Assembly (NCBI GenBank): GCA_022565745.1
Contig: JAIUMB010000009.1
Location: 1-24,246, forward strand
Reading direction: 5' to 3'
Length of the DNA: 24,246 nt
Source of the DNA: Cryomorphaceae bacterium
GTDB lineage: Bacteria; Bacteroidota; Bacteroidia; Flavobacteriales; Schleiferiaceae
In this document: positions 6,604 through 14,462 of the stretch, in pieces
Numbering within the stretch: position 1 is the first letter of the stretch
Layout of the letters: every line of letters starts with the position of its first letter
The notes under the pieces: model-generated
Database searches by the model: none
What the model saw: the letters and a program-made list of their open reading frames with translations, nothing else
Told to the model about the DNA's origin: nothing
Program-made: the position numbers and the translations under genes

Positions 6604-8886
6604 TCAGTTCGCCACTGTCATTTCGCGCGTTTGTGCGTCAACGACACCAAGGGCTATCATGTTGACTATCTCTCTAACTGAACAGCCCATTTGTAAAATA
6701 TGTGCCGGCTTATTAAGTCCGAGAAGAACAGGACCGAGTGCTTCAGCGGCACCAAATTCCTGCAATAGTTTATAGGCTATGTTACCCGCGGCCAAAGATG
6801 GGAAAATAAAAATATTGGGGCGGTTGCCTACCAAGTCGCTGAACGGAAAATTCTCTTTCAACAGATCGTTATTAACGGCAAAATTGGCTTGCATTTCACC
6901 ATCCACGATGATATCGGGGTATTGGGTACGCAAAATATCAGCGGCACGACGCATTTTTTTGGGCACCTCCCCCTCGTGAGAACCAAAGTTAGAGAACGAC
7001 AAAAAGGCTACTTTAGGCTTGAGATTGATACGGCGCAGAATATTGGCTGTATGTACGGTGATCTCTACCAAATCTTCTACGGTTGGCTCCGGGTTTATGG
7101 TGGTGTCAGCAAAAAATATCGGCCCTTTTTTGGTAAGCATAATATACATACCGGCTGCTTTTGAAACCCCTGGGGCTGTTCCGATGGTTTGAAAAACATT
7201 CTTTGCCACTTCCGGATACTTTCTCGTGCTACCACTGATAAAGACATCGGCGTCGCCTTCGCGCAGCATCATGCATCCAAAATAATTGCGTTCACGCATC
7301 ATTTTGTGGGCATCCATTTTGGTCACACCACGACGCTTGCGAAGCGCCCAGAACGATTCGGCATAAGCCTCATTGATTGGCCCTTCTTCTTTAGGGTCAA
7401 TGATTTGGCAATTTTCCAAACCTAAAATCTGATAGTCTTCAATGATTTTTTCTATTTTGCTGCGTTTGCCAAGCAAAATTGGCTCTGCTATACCTTCATC
7501 AACTGCAATTTGAGCCGCTTTAAGCACTTTGAATGTATCTGCTTCAGGAAGCACCACGCGTTTTGGATTGGCACGAGCGCGTTCAATAGCCAAGCGCATA
7601 AACTTGTCATCGCGGCCTAATCTATTAATGAGTTCTTCTCTGTAGACGTCCCAATTGGTTATGGGATTTTGTGCCACCCCGCTATCCATAGCGGCTTTAG
7701 CCACTGCAGGAGCAATGGTATAGATCAAACGTGGATCAAATGGTTTGGGGATGATATAGTCTGGACCAAACTGCAAATTCTTTTGATTATAGGCAATATT
7801 GACGATTTCTGGTACAGGTTGCTGAGCCAACTCTGCCAGTGCATGAACAGCGGCAAGTTTCATTTCTTCATTGATGGACTTGGCTCGTACATCCAAAGCA
7901 CCTCTAAAAATAAAGGGAAAACCCAAAACGTTGTTCACCTGATTGGGGTTATCGCTACGCCCCGTAGCCATAATGATATCGTTTCTGGCAGTGACGGCTT
8001 TGTTGTAGGTGATTTCCGGATCAGGATTGGCCAAGGCAAAAACGATGGGTTTCTTGGCCATGCTTTTTATCATTTGCTGAGTAACGACATTCCCTTTGCT
8101 TAGACCAACAAATACATCGGCACCATTAATGGCTTCTTCAAGTGTCTTTAACTTGGTCTTTCTTGCAAAAAAGGCTTTTTCTTCCGTGAGATTTTCGCGA
8201 TCGGTAGTGATCACTCCTTTGGAGTCAAGCATCAGCAAGTTTTCCTTTTTCACACCAAGCGAAAGGTAAAGTTTGGCACAGCTTACTGCACTGGCTCCTG
8301 CGCCATTAAAAACCACCTTTACCTTATGGGTCTTTTTCTTAACCAACTGCAAAGCATTAATCAAAGCAGCACCGGAAATAATAGCCGTTCCGTGCTGATC
8401 GTCATGCATCACGGGGATATCCAACTCCTCGCGCAATCGCTGTTCAATATAAAAACAATCGGGCGCAGAAATATCTTCAAGGTTGATCCCTCCAAAGGTT
8501 GGCGCCATGATTTTCACTGCTTCCACAAATTTTTCTGGATCTTTGGTGTCCATTTCTATATCAAACACATCGATATCGGAGAAAATTTTAAAGAGCAAGC
8601 CCTTTCCTTCCATGACTGGTTTTGATGCCAAAGCCCCAATATCACCGAGCCCCAAAACAGCCGTTCCGTTTGATATAACCGCCACCAAATTGCCTTTGGC
8701 GGTGTATTTATACGCATCATCCGGTGTTTTGGCAATTTCCTTACAAGGCTCAGCCACACCAGGTGAATAGGCGATGGCTAAGTCGCGCTGACTGTTTGAT
8801 GGCTTTGAGGGAATGACTTCAATCTTTCCCGGCCTCCCCTGACTGTGGTAATCGAGGATGTCTTTTTTATTCAGTTTCTTTCCCAT
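6604..8886 (-). CDS. maeB: NADP-dependent malic enzyme fused to phosphate acetyltransferase-like domain
   Basis: Oxidatively decarboxylates malate to pyruvate with formation of NAD(P)H. At 760 residues it is the MaeB-type two-part protein. The malic enzyme half (about 1-430) has the catalytic Tyr40 (AYSPGVAEP), Lys95 (MEGKGLLFK), the metal ligands E137-D138 and D162-D163 (HDDQHGTA) and a Rossmann loop, VFNGAGASA. A PTA_PTB domain follows (about 440-750); in characterised fusions it is regulatory, sensing acetyl-CoA, and not catalytic. NADP preference is from family knowledge, not read here. The start ATG lies 20 bp inside the end of hflX, so the two are translationally coupled. A hairpin terminator follows the stop. 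Confidence 0.95.
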   Translation of the reverse strand: MGKKLNKKDILDYHSQGRPGKIEVIPSKPSNSQRDLAIAYSPGVAEPCKEIAKTPDDAYKYTAKGNLVAVISNGTAVLGLGDIGALASKPVMEGKGLLFKIFSDIDVFDIEMDTKDPEKFVEAVKIMAPTFGGINLEDISAPDCFYIEQRLREELDIPVMHDDQHGTAIISGAALINALQLVKKKTHKVKVVFNGAGASAVSCAKLYLSLGVKKENLLMLDSKGVITTDRENLTEEKAFFARKTKLKTLEEAINGADVFVGLSKGNVVTQQMIKSMAKKPIVFALANPDPEITYNKAVTARNDIIMATGRSDNPNQVNNVLGFPFIFRGALDVRAKSINEEMKLAAVHALAELAQQPVPEIVNIAYNQKNLQFGPDYIIPKPFDPRLIYTIAPAVAKAAMDSGVAQNPITNWDVYREELINRLGRDDKFMRLAIERARANPKRVVLPEADTFKVLKAAQIAVDEGIAEPILLGKRSKIEKIIEDYQILGLENCQIIDPKEEGPINEAYAESFWALRKRRGVTKMDAHKMMRERNYFGCMMLREGDADVFISGSTRKYPEVAKNVFQTIGTAPGVSKAAGMYIMLTKKGPIFFADTTINPEPTVEDLVEITVHTANILRRINLKPKVAFLSFSNFGSHEGEVPKKMRRAADILRTQYPDIIVDGEMQANFAVNNDLLKENFPFSDLVGNRPNIFIFPSLAAGNIAYKLLQEFGAAEALGPVLLGLNKPAHILQMGCSVREIVNMIALGVVDAQTREMTVAN

Positions 8887-10105
8887 CTGTTTCGTCCTTT
8901 AAATTCCAATAGTCTGTATACCCTTCTGTAAAGGGATAACGCTCATCTCTGATGCGCGTTATCATTTGACGTAGTTTGGTTTTTAGTTCTTCAATATTTT
9001 CTCCATCGGTGGCTGAGATAAACACCACATTATTGCCCATGCGGTTCATCCAAGTTTGTTTCCAGTCTTTCAACGACAAATTGGCTTTTTGTATAGGGCC
9101 AAGATCATCGTCTTCTTTTTCTTCGTGGGTAAAGGCATCGATTTTATTAAAAACCAGTAGGGTTTCTTTTTCTTCACCACTGATTTCCGAGAGTGTTTCT
9201 TGCACGGTTTTGATTTGATCTTCAAAGAAGGGGTGGGAGATATCTACCACATGAATCAAGAGGTCTGCCTCTCGAACCTCATCGAGTGTAGATTTAAATG
9301 ACTCCACCAGCTGGGTAGGTAATTTTCGAATAAAACCCACGGTATCACTTAACAAGAAGGTAATGCCCTCGAGAAACACCTTCCTAACGGTGGTGTCTAA
9401 GGTGGCAAACAATTTATTTTCCGCAAACACTTCCGACTTTGACAAGAGGTTCATCAAGGTAGATTTTCCGACGTTGGTATATCCAACCAATGCAACGCGC
9501 ACCAGTTGATCACGCGACTTGCGTTGGGTGGCCATTTGTCTGTCGATTTTACTCAACTTGTCCTTGAGCAAAGCAATTTTTTGGGTAATGATTCGGCGGT
9601 CGGTTTCAATCTGCGTCTCACCAGGACCACGCATACCGATACCCCCCTTTTGTCGCTCGAGGTGGGTCCACATTCTCGTAAGTCGAGGCAGCAAATACTG
9701 ATACTGAGCCAGCTCTACTTGTGTCCTTGAGTGAGCTGTTCGAGCACGTGAAGCAAAAATATCGAGAATAAGGTTGGTGCGATCCATCACCTTTTGCTCA
9801 AATATCTTTTCAAGGTTTTTGATTTGCGAGGGGCTTAACTCATCGTCGAAGATGATTAAATCAACATCAAATTCCTTGACATAATCAGCGATATCGTTTA
9901 TTTTACCCATACCGAGGTAGGTGCGCGGATGGGGGTTTGATAGTTTTTGTGAAAACCTTTTTAGTGTTTCTGCCCCGGCTGTTTTGGCTAAAAACTCGAG
10001 TTCATCCAAATACTCATTGAGCAGGTCGTCTGTCATGTGGCGCGTATGTGCACCTACCAATACAGCCGTTTCATTTTGTTTATCTCTTTCTTGTCGTTCA
10101 AGCAT
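8867..10105 (-). CDS. hflX: Ribosome-associated GTPase HflX
   Basis: GTPase that binds and splits stalled 70S ribosomes, linked to heat and other stress in characterised bacteria. It has 412 residues. The N-terminal HflX domain contains the family signature NPHPRTYLGMGKI (57-69) and FDDELSPSQ (86-94). A helical linker with GGIGMRGPGETQIETDRR (154-171) leads to the G domain: P-loop GYTNVGKST (208-216), G3 DTVG (254-257), G4 NKID (320-323) and G5 FISA. An acidic stretch (EEKEDDD, 328-334) sits after G4. It is the first gene of a two-gene transcript with maeB, which overlaps its last 20 bp. Confidence 0.96.
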   Translation of the reverse strand: MLERQERDKQNETAVLVGAHTRHMTDDLLNEYLDELEFLAKTAGAETLKRFSQKLSNPHPRTYLGMGKINDIADYVKEFDVDLIIFDDELSPSQIKNLEKIFEQKVMDRTNLILDIFASRARTAHSRTQVELAQYQYLLPRLTRMWTHLERQKGGIGMRGPGETQIETDRRIITQKIALLKDKLSKIDRQMATQRKSRDQLVRVALVGYTNVGKSTLMNLLSKSEVFAENKLFATLDTTVRKVFLEGITFLLSDTVGFIRKLPTQLVESFKSTLDEVREADLLIHVVDISHPFFEDQIKTVQETLSEISGEEKETLLVFNKIDAFTHEEKEDDDLGPIQKANLSLKDWKQTWMNRMGNNVVFISATDGENIEELKTKLRQMITRIRDERYPFTEGYTDYWNLKDETDGKETE

Positions 10106-10187
10106 GTATCGCTTTTATTATAATGCACAATTTATTTGTTGCTGTCTAAGGTGCGACGTCAACACGTTTATTTGTCTCTTATGAGCA

Positions 10188-10195
10188 CAAAAATA
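10188..10195 (-). promoter_or_regulatory. Candidate -7 box for the hflX-maeB operon
   Basis: The minus strand reads TATTTTTG, a perfect TAnnTTTG, about 80 bp upstream of the hflX start. No well-placed TTTG was seen upstream; the nearest candidate is TTCG at 22 bp. The rest of the 159-bp gap (10106-10264) shows nothing recognisable. Confidence 0.3.
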
Positions 10196-10264
10196 TGGAA
10201 AAACGACAACCCTGCAGCGAAGGAGTGAATGGGAAGTGACAAGAATGTTCAGGATATTGGCGGA

Positions 10265-10711
10265 TCAGTTTAAATTCCACCAATTGGCCCAAGGCACACG
10301 AGAGAGCAACAAGATAAATCCAATGGAGAAAAGAAGAGCAAGTTTTTTAAACTTGATTTTATCTACCGCTACTTTCTTTGCTTTTACTGAACCCATGGTA
10401 ATGGCCACAACAGCCAAAAGATTTGCCGTAATGTGCTCCAATAACATGAACCTAAGCGCTGAATTACGCATGGCTTCTCCAACATTGGAAAAAGCTTCTT
10501 GGGTAATGGGGCTTAAAAACAAGTAAAGCACTAAGCCTATCAAAAATTGAATATGAACAACCATTACTACCATTTTTGTCCATTTCTTATCAGACTCGGA
10601 ATAGGTGGCATTTTGGTTGATCTTGACAATCCATCTTACTATTGATATGATCAATAATATAAAGACAACGTATGCGAGGATGGAGTGAATATTTAATACA
10701 GTTGGATACAT
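10265..10711 (-). CDS. Small four-helix membrane protein with three membrane histidines
   Basis: I recognise no named family with certainty; it resembles small proteins labelled "cytochrome b-like" in Bacteroidota genomes. The ATG at 10711 (MYPTVLNIHS) is preferred to an upstream in-frame start at 10774 because it gives the compact 148-residue protein. About four hydrophobic segments are visible (12-30, 46-67, 90-107, 124-140). Histidines fall in or at the edge of the first three: H9, H53 and H93. That pattern could allow heme ligation, but no classical b-type motif is present. It ends in a Trp-rich tail (WANWWNLN). It lies 75 bp downstream of the next membrane protein gene on the same strand and may be co-transcribed. 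Function unknown. Confidence 0.65.
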   Translation of the reverse strand: MYPTVLNIHSILAYVVFILLIISIVRWIVKINQNATYSESDKKWTKMVVMVVHIQFLIGLVLYLFLSPITQEAFSNVGEAMRNSALRFMLLEHITANLLAVVAITMGSVKAKKVAVDKIKFKKLALLFSIGFILLLSRVPWANWWNLN

Positions 10712-10785
10712 ATGGTTAAAAATTAGAACGTCAAACCTACGAAAAAAAATAAGAGCACAAGCAAAAATAAACAAAAAAAAGACGG

Positions 10786-11298
10786 TTATGCCACGCTGTC
10801 ATTTAAGTTGTTTTGCTTTTCGTTCTTGCGTTTTATTTTGTCTAAAATACTGTATATTTTATCTCTCTTGCTCTTTGAAAGAAAGGTAACATTAAGCTTT
10901 CTCGTTTTTTCTTCGTTGGTATTAGAAATGGTTTTGATGACCAATATTTTTCTCAACCCTTTTTCTTTAAAACCAAACTCCTTCAACATTCTTCTAGGAA
11001 ATTCTGAAGCACCGTTATAATAACCACTCAAAGGCAATTTCTTAAACAACGGCACATCTCTTAAGGTAATGATTTCGTACTCTACCTGAAATACACTGTA
11101 TCTGAAACGCAAAATAAAGATGCTCAACAGCACAAATGAAGCGACAATGGCTGGGATGTAATTGGCAAAAAACCAACCCAAACTTCCGGGTATAAGTGAC
11201 AGTAAAATATTAAATACAATGACAACCAAGCACATAATGGCTAATGTTCTTAGCGCATATGTCAGCCACATGTTATCAATCTTAGTTAGTTTACTCAT
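10786..11298 (-). CDS. Hypothetical two-helix membrane protein with basic cytosolic tail
   Basis: 170 residues with no recognised family. Two hydrophobic segments (about 16-36 and 46-65) form a hairpin. A C-terminal region of about 100 residues follows, with alternating hydrophobic strands (FQVEYEIITL, LRKILVIKTI, KLNVTFLSK) and a strongly basic end (KRDKIYSILDKIKRKNEK). The layout of a helical hairpin plus a beta-rich soluble domain recalls bacterial PH-like (bPH) membrane proteins, but I could not find a decisive motif, so this is only a suggestion. Its own promoter-like sequence lies at 11327-11359. The small membrane protein gene at 10265-10711 follows it. Confidence 0.6.
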   Translation of the reverse strand: MSKLTKIDNMWLTYALRTLAIMCLVVIVFNILLSLIPGSLGWFFANYIPAIVASFVLLSIFILRFRYSVFQVEYEIITLRDVPLFKKLPLSGYYNGASEFPRRMLKEFGFKEKGLRKILVIKTISNTNEEKTRKLNVTFLSKSKRDKIYSILDKIKRKNEKQNNLNDSVA

Positions 11299-11326
11299 TG
11301 AGCAAATTGTGTTTATAGGAGCAGTG

Positions 11327-11359
11327 CAAATGTACTAATCAAAATCAATTAAATGTCAA
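11327..11359 (-). promoter_or_regulatory. Probable promoter of the hypothetical membrane protein gene at 10786-11298
   Basis: The minus strand has TTG (11357-11359), a 22-bp spacer and a perfect TAnnTTTG box, TACATTTG (11327-11334), 28 bp before the start codon. The -33 TTG sits inside a 9-bp inverted repeat, AAATCAATT (11342-11350)/AATTGATTT (11369-11377), with an 18-bp spacer; this could be an operator. Confidence 0.5.
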
Positions 11360-11453
11360 GCCATGTTCAATTGATTTAGAAAAAGTGAATATTCTGAACG
11401 TTTACCTTCTTAAAATGAATATCTAACCCTAAATATTAACATAAAAACAAGCA

Positions 11454-12035
11454 TCAAGAAACGTAAAGCAGCTGTTTGTCAATATGTTCCCAAACATCCT
11501 TGGGCAGTAAAAAGGTCTTTGGTGCATTGTTCTTTATGGACGCCCTAATGTCTGTAGACGAAATACCTACTAAGGGAGCATCAGATATGTGAATGTTTGG
11601 GGATGAAAAATATTTCCCATCGGGGGGGAAACCAGGTCTTGGATAAACAATAATTTCCTGCTGACGTAAAATATCTTCTCCGTTTTTCCAACGGTGTAAA
11701 TTCTGTAAACTGTCTGAACCTATCAACAGTGCAAATGACTTATCGGGATAATTGTCTTTAAACACCTGCAAACTGTTATATGTATAGGAAGGTTCAGGTA
11801 GTGCAAACTCCAAGTTACTACTTTTAAAATAAGGACATTCGGCAATGGCTAAATTAACCATATGCAGACGCTCATATTTATCGACCAACGCGTTTGAAGC
11901 TTTAAATGGATTTTGTGGACTCACCACAAACCACACTTCGTCTAAGCCCATTTCGTAATAAATGTGTTGGGCAACAATGAGGTGACCTATATGAACAGGA
12001 TTAAAACTACCGAAAAACAAGCCTGTCATCGACAT
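11454..12035 (-). CDS. nadD: Nicotinate-nucleotide adenylyltransferase
   Basis: Adenylates nicotinate mononucleotide to deamido-NAD in NAD biosynthesis. 193 residues, as usual for NadD. It carries the nucleotidyltransferase T/HxGH signature GSFNPVHIGH (9-18, with H15 and H18) and the C-terminal GISSTDIR (ISSTxIR) motif that binds ATP phosphate. Two starts are possible: ATG at 12035 (MSMTG) or ATG at 12029 (MTGLFFGS). The second gives a 4-bp ATGA overlap with the gmk stop and an N-terminus closer to homologues; the first overlaps gmk by 10 bp. Either way it is the last gene of yicC-gmk-nadD. A C7 run (G7 on the plus strand, 11622-11628) lies in frame. Confidence 0.95.
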   Translation of the reverse strand: MSMTGLFFGSFNPVHIGHLIVAQHIYYEMGLDEVWFVVSPQNPFKASNALVDKYERLHMVNLAIAECPYFKSSNLEFALPEPSYTYNSLQVFKDNYPDKSFALLIGSDSLQNLHRWKNGEDILRQQEIIVYPRPGFPPDGKYFSSPNIHISDAPLVGISSTDIRASIKNNAPKTFLLPKDVWEHIDKQLLYVS

Positions 12036-12595
12036 ATAAAATCATTTACTATTTCGGCAATCTCTTTCTTGGCACGTTCCAAATCGTCGTTAACAAGCAC
12101 ATAATCAAACCGATTGGCCATGGCCATTTCTTCTTGGGCTTTTGCTACACGCATTTCAATTTCAGATTCGCTATCCGTTCCACGTGCCATTAATCTCTTC
12201 TGTAATGCCTCAATAGTCGGGGGTTGAATAAAGATGGATAAGCTGTTTTCTGGAAATTGACGCTTAATGTTTACCCCGCCTTGAACATCGATATCAAATA
12301 CCACGTGGCTCCCTGCATTAAAAATGCGTTGCACTTCGGACTTTAATGTGCCGTAGTACCTTCCCGGATAAACCTGCTCATATTCCACAAAAGCATCTTC
12401 GGCTATTTTTTCCTCAAAGGCTTGAACACTTAGGAAGTAATAATCCTTGCCGTGCACTTCTTTTCCTCTTGGGGCGCGAGTGGTTGCGCTTATAGAAAAT
12501 AACAAATCACTTCTTTGTGTCAGCAGATGCTTGACCAAGGTTGTTTTCCCCGATCCACTTGGCGCTGATAAAATGAGCATTTTCCCAGACATCAT
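12026..12595 (-). CDS. gmk: Guanylate kinase
   Basis: Phosphorylates GMP to GDP with ATP, an essential step to GTP and dGTP. 189 residues from the ATG at 12595; an in-frame TTG one codon upstream is less likely, and another ATG follows at 12592. It contains the P-loop APSGSGKTT near the N-terminus, the GMP-binding segment SATTRAPRGKEVHGKDYYF, and VVFDIDVQGGVNIKRQFP with the conserved Asp pair. The start overlaps the TGA of yicC by one base (TGATG), and its end overlaps nadD, so the three genes are translationally coupled. Confidence 0.97.
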   Translation of the reverse strand: MMSGKMLILSAPSGSGKTTLVKHLLTQRSDLLFSISATTRAPRGKEVHGKDYYFLSVQAFEEKIAEDAFVEYEQVYPGRYYGTLKSEVQRIFNAGSHVVFDIDVQGGVNIKRQFPENSLSIFIQPPTIEALQKRLMARGTDSESEIEMRVAKAQEEMAMANRFDYVLVNDDLERAKKEIAEIVNDFICR

Positions 12596-13458
12596 CAAAC
12601 TATATTGAGATTGATTTCCTTGATTTGCTCGAGCATCTCTTTCATCTCTACCACACGCTTTTGGATGCCTTCATGCTGGCATTTTGACCCCAAGGTGTTT
12701 ATTTCTCTGCCCATTTCTTGGGCAATAAAGTTTAGTTTTCGTCCCCCGTGCATAGACACGCTCATTTCACTCAAAAAATAATCCAAGTGCTGCTTTAGTC
12801 GAACCTTTTCTTCATTGATGTCGAGCTTTTCCAAGTAGTAAATCATTTCTTGTTCAAAGCGATCGCGATTGACATCAACTTTAAGCTCATTGAGTTGGTT
12901 TAAAAACTTATTCCTCAATCGCTCGGTACGCTCTGCTTCCATAGGAGGAATTTCTTCAAGGCGGTCAGCCATTTGCTCTATGGCATTTTTTAAATCTCTT
13001 TCCATTGCTGCCCCTTCAGATTCGCGAAAACTCACCAACTTATGGGTTGCCTTTTCAACCACCGCCATCAATTCAGCAAATTCACTTTCGCTTAATGGCT
13101 CCTCGCAAGAGTTAAAGACATCAGGCATTCGCATGGCCGCGGCAAGCGGATCACCTGAAGCTTTGGTGGCAGTGAGTATTTGATTAAACGATTCCACGTA
13201 GGATTTTAATCGATCTGTGTCTATGGCATTTGACAAGCTCTCTTTTTGGGTTTGCAGCGAAATCTGCACATCGGTTTTTCCCCTCACAATATGTTGTTGA
13301 AAATGCTTGCGCATCTCTGCTTCATAGGGCCGAAGCAATTGAGGAATTCTAAAATTTATATCGAATGATTTGCTGTTGAGCGTTCGCAATTCAGCAATAA
13401 AGTGAAAGCGTTCGGAAGCGCCTTCTGCTTTGCCATAACCAGTCATTGATTGTATCAT
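12595..13458 (-). CDS. yicC: YicC family protein (endoribonuclease-type YicC)
   Basis: 287 residues, the family length, starting at the ATG at 13458 (MIQSMTGYGKAEG). An in-frame start 69 bp upstream adds no conserved sequence. The YicC_N domain opens with MTGYG and ELRTLNSKSFDINFRIP. The C-terminal domain (DUF1732) ends with the strongly conserved KLNFIAQEMGREINTLGSKC. The E. coli YicC has been reported as an endoribonuclease acting on small RNA; whether that holds here is unknown. The gene commonly sits next to gmk, as here, where its stop overlaps the gmk start. Confidence 0.93.
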   Translation of the reverse strand: MIQSMTGYGKAEGASERFHFIAELRTLNSKSFDINFRIPQLLRPYEAEMRKHFQQHIVRGKTDVQISLQTQKESLSNAIDTDRLKSYVESFNQILTATKASGDPLAAAMRMPDVFNSCEEPLSESEFAELMAVVEKATHKLVSFRESEGAAMERDLKNAIEQMADRLEEIPPMEAERTERLRNKFLNQLNELKVDVNRDRFEQEMIYYLEKLDINEEKVRLKQHLDYFLSEMSVSMHGGRKLNFIAQEMGREINTLGSKCQHEGIQKRVVEMKEMLEQIKEINLNIV

Positions 13459-13476
13459 AGTCTTTGTCGTATGCGG

Positions 13477-13484
13477 CAAAGGTA
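13477..13484 (-). promoter_or_regulatory. Candidate -7 box for yicC-gmk-nadD
   Basis: The minus strand reads TACCTTTG, a perfect TAnnTTTG, 18 bp before the yicC ATG. No clear TTTG was found at the right distance upstream. The remainder of the 217-bp gap (13459-13675) is AT-rich with A/T runs, and I see no other feature in it. Confidence 0.35.
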
Positions 13485-13675
13485 AATGTTGGACAACAAT
13501 AAAGGAATTTATTTGTCGTTTTGGCAAATAATTGTCGTCATAACCTCAAACAAAACAACATTTTGCAAGGCTTACGGCAAGTGGTAAAAAAACCAAAAAA
13601 ATATTGATTTTTACTAAAATTGCGTGTAGAAGCACCCAATAATTAACGGATGCAAATTTCATGACAAGGTCTACC

Positions 13676-13906
13676 TTATGCCTTTCCGCTTTTTTTGTGT
13701 AGATACCATGTAACAGCAACAATTCCCATGAGCAAGTATGGCATAAACATCAAATAGAGAATACCATTGTTAAGTCCGGTTGCACCTTTACTCCCTGAGG
13801 ACGTTTCTGCTACCGCCTTACACATGGCACATTGTGCTTCAGCAAGCTGAGGAATGAGCCCGACAATAACGAGGGTTAAGATTAAAACAAACAGTCGCTT
13901 ATCCAT
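13676..13906 (-). CDS. Small CxxC membrane protein of the cytochrome oxidase operon
   Basis: 76 residues with no named family known to me, although similar small proteins accompany oxidase genes in Bacteroidota. Residues 1-25 look like a signal peptide ending AEA|Q. A C-A-M-C motif follows at once (C26, C29), then a Gly/Ser-rich stretch with NNGILYLMFMPYLL. One membrane helix (about 49-69) and a short basic tail complete it. The Cys pair would face the periplasm. It is the last gene of the cyoE-to-DUF420 operon and its start overlaps the DUF420 gene by 8 bp, so translation is coupled. A role in copper delivery or disulfide handling for the oxidase is inference from position and the CxxC motif only. 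Confidence 0.75.
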   Translation of the reverse strand: MDKRLFVLILTLVIVGLIPQLAEAQCAMCKAVAETSSGSKGATGLNNGILYLMFMPYLLMGIVAVTWYLHKKSGKA

Positions 13907-14444
13907 AATAAGGGTACATAAAAACGTAAACCAAAACGCCGGTTATTGCAACGTAAAGCCAAATGGGATAAGTCCATTTAACCACTGCTTTGTGTTTGTC
14001 AATTTGATTGACGTATGCGCGGTAAATGGCCAACATAGCCAGAGGCAATACCGGAACAGACAAAATGATGTGAGAAATTAAGATGAAAAAGTACAGTGAG
14101 CGCATGGCCCCTTCACCTCCGTAAGGAACAGGTTCGTTGGATAGTTTGGAAATGACATAGGAAACCAAGAACACCGCTGATAAAATAAAGGCTGAAGCCA
14201 TTACCAATCGATGTTGTTGAATCATATTTCTTTTAATAAACACACCACCGAGTATTAAAAGAATAAAAGTTGAGCCATTGAGTACTGCATGTAAAAAGGG
14301 TAATCCTTGTACAATGGGATTATCCGTATCAATCCTTGCGCTTTCGGGGAGGACCATTAAAATAGCAACAGCCACTGGTACCACAATAGAGAGAATGGCA
14401 ATTAGGCTGAGTGCCTTTTTTTCGTTGGAAAGTATTTTGTCCAT
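13899..14444 (-). CDS. DUF420 membrane protein (CtaM/YozB-like oxidase assembly factor)
   Basis: 181 residues with about five membrane helices (12-32, 55-71, 81-99, 118-141, 158-176). Conserved-looking histidines lie at H52 (FLHAVLN), H78 (QQHRLVM), H125 (LISHIILS) and H151 (DKHKAVVKWTYPIW), in or near the membrane, the pattern of DUF420. The Staphylococcus member CtaM is needed for heme A-type oxidase activity. The gene follows SCO by 18 bp in the oxidase operon, which supports an assembly role. Family membership is well supported; the exact function is inference. Confidence 0.85.
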   Translation of the reverse strand: MDKILSNEKKALSLIAILSIVVPVAVAILMVLPESARIDTDNPIVQGLPFLHAVLNGSTFILLILGGVFIKRNMIQQHRLVMASAFILSAVFLVSYVISKLSNEPVPYGGEGAMRSLYFFILISHIILSVPVLPLAMLAIYRAYVNQIDKHKAVVKWTYPIWLYVAITGVLVYVFMYPYYG

Positions 14445-14462
14445 TTGTACAATAATGGTTTT

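Noticed and set aside
7669..8103. Open frame of 144 codons on the plus strand
   Set aside because: It is antisense to the malic enzyme domain of maeB, which is fully conserved on the other strand.
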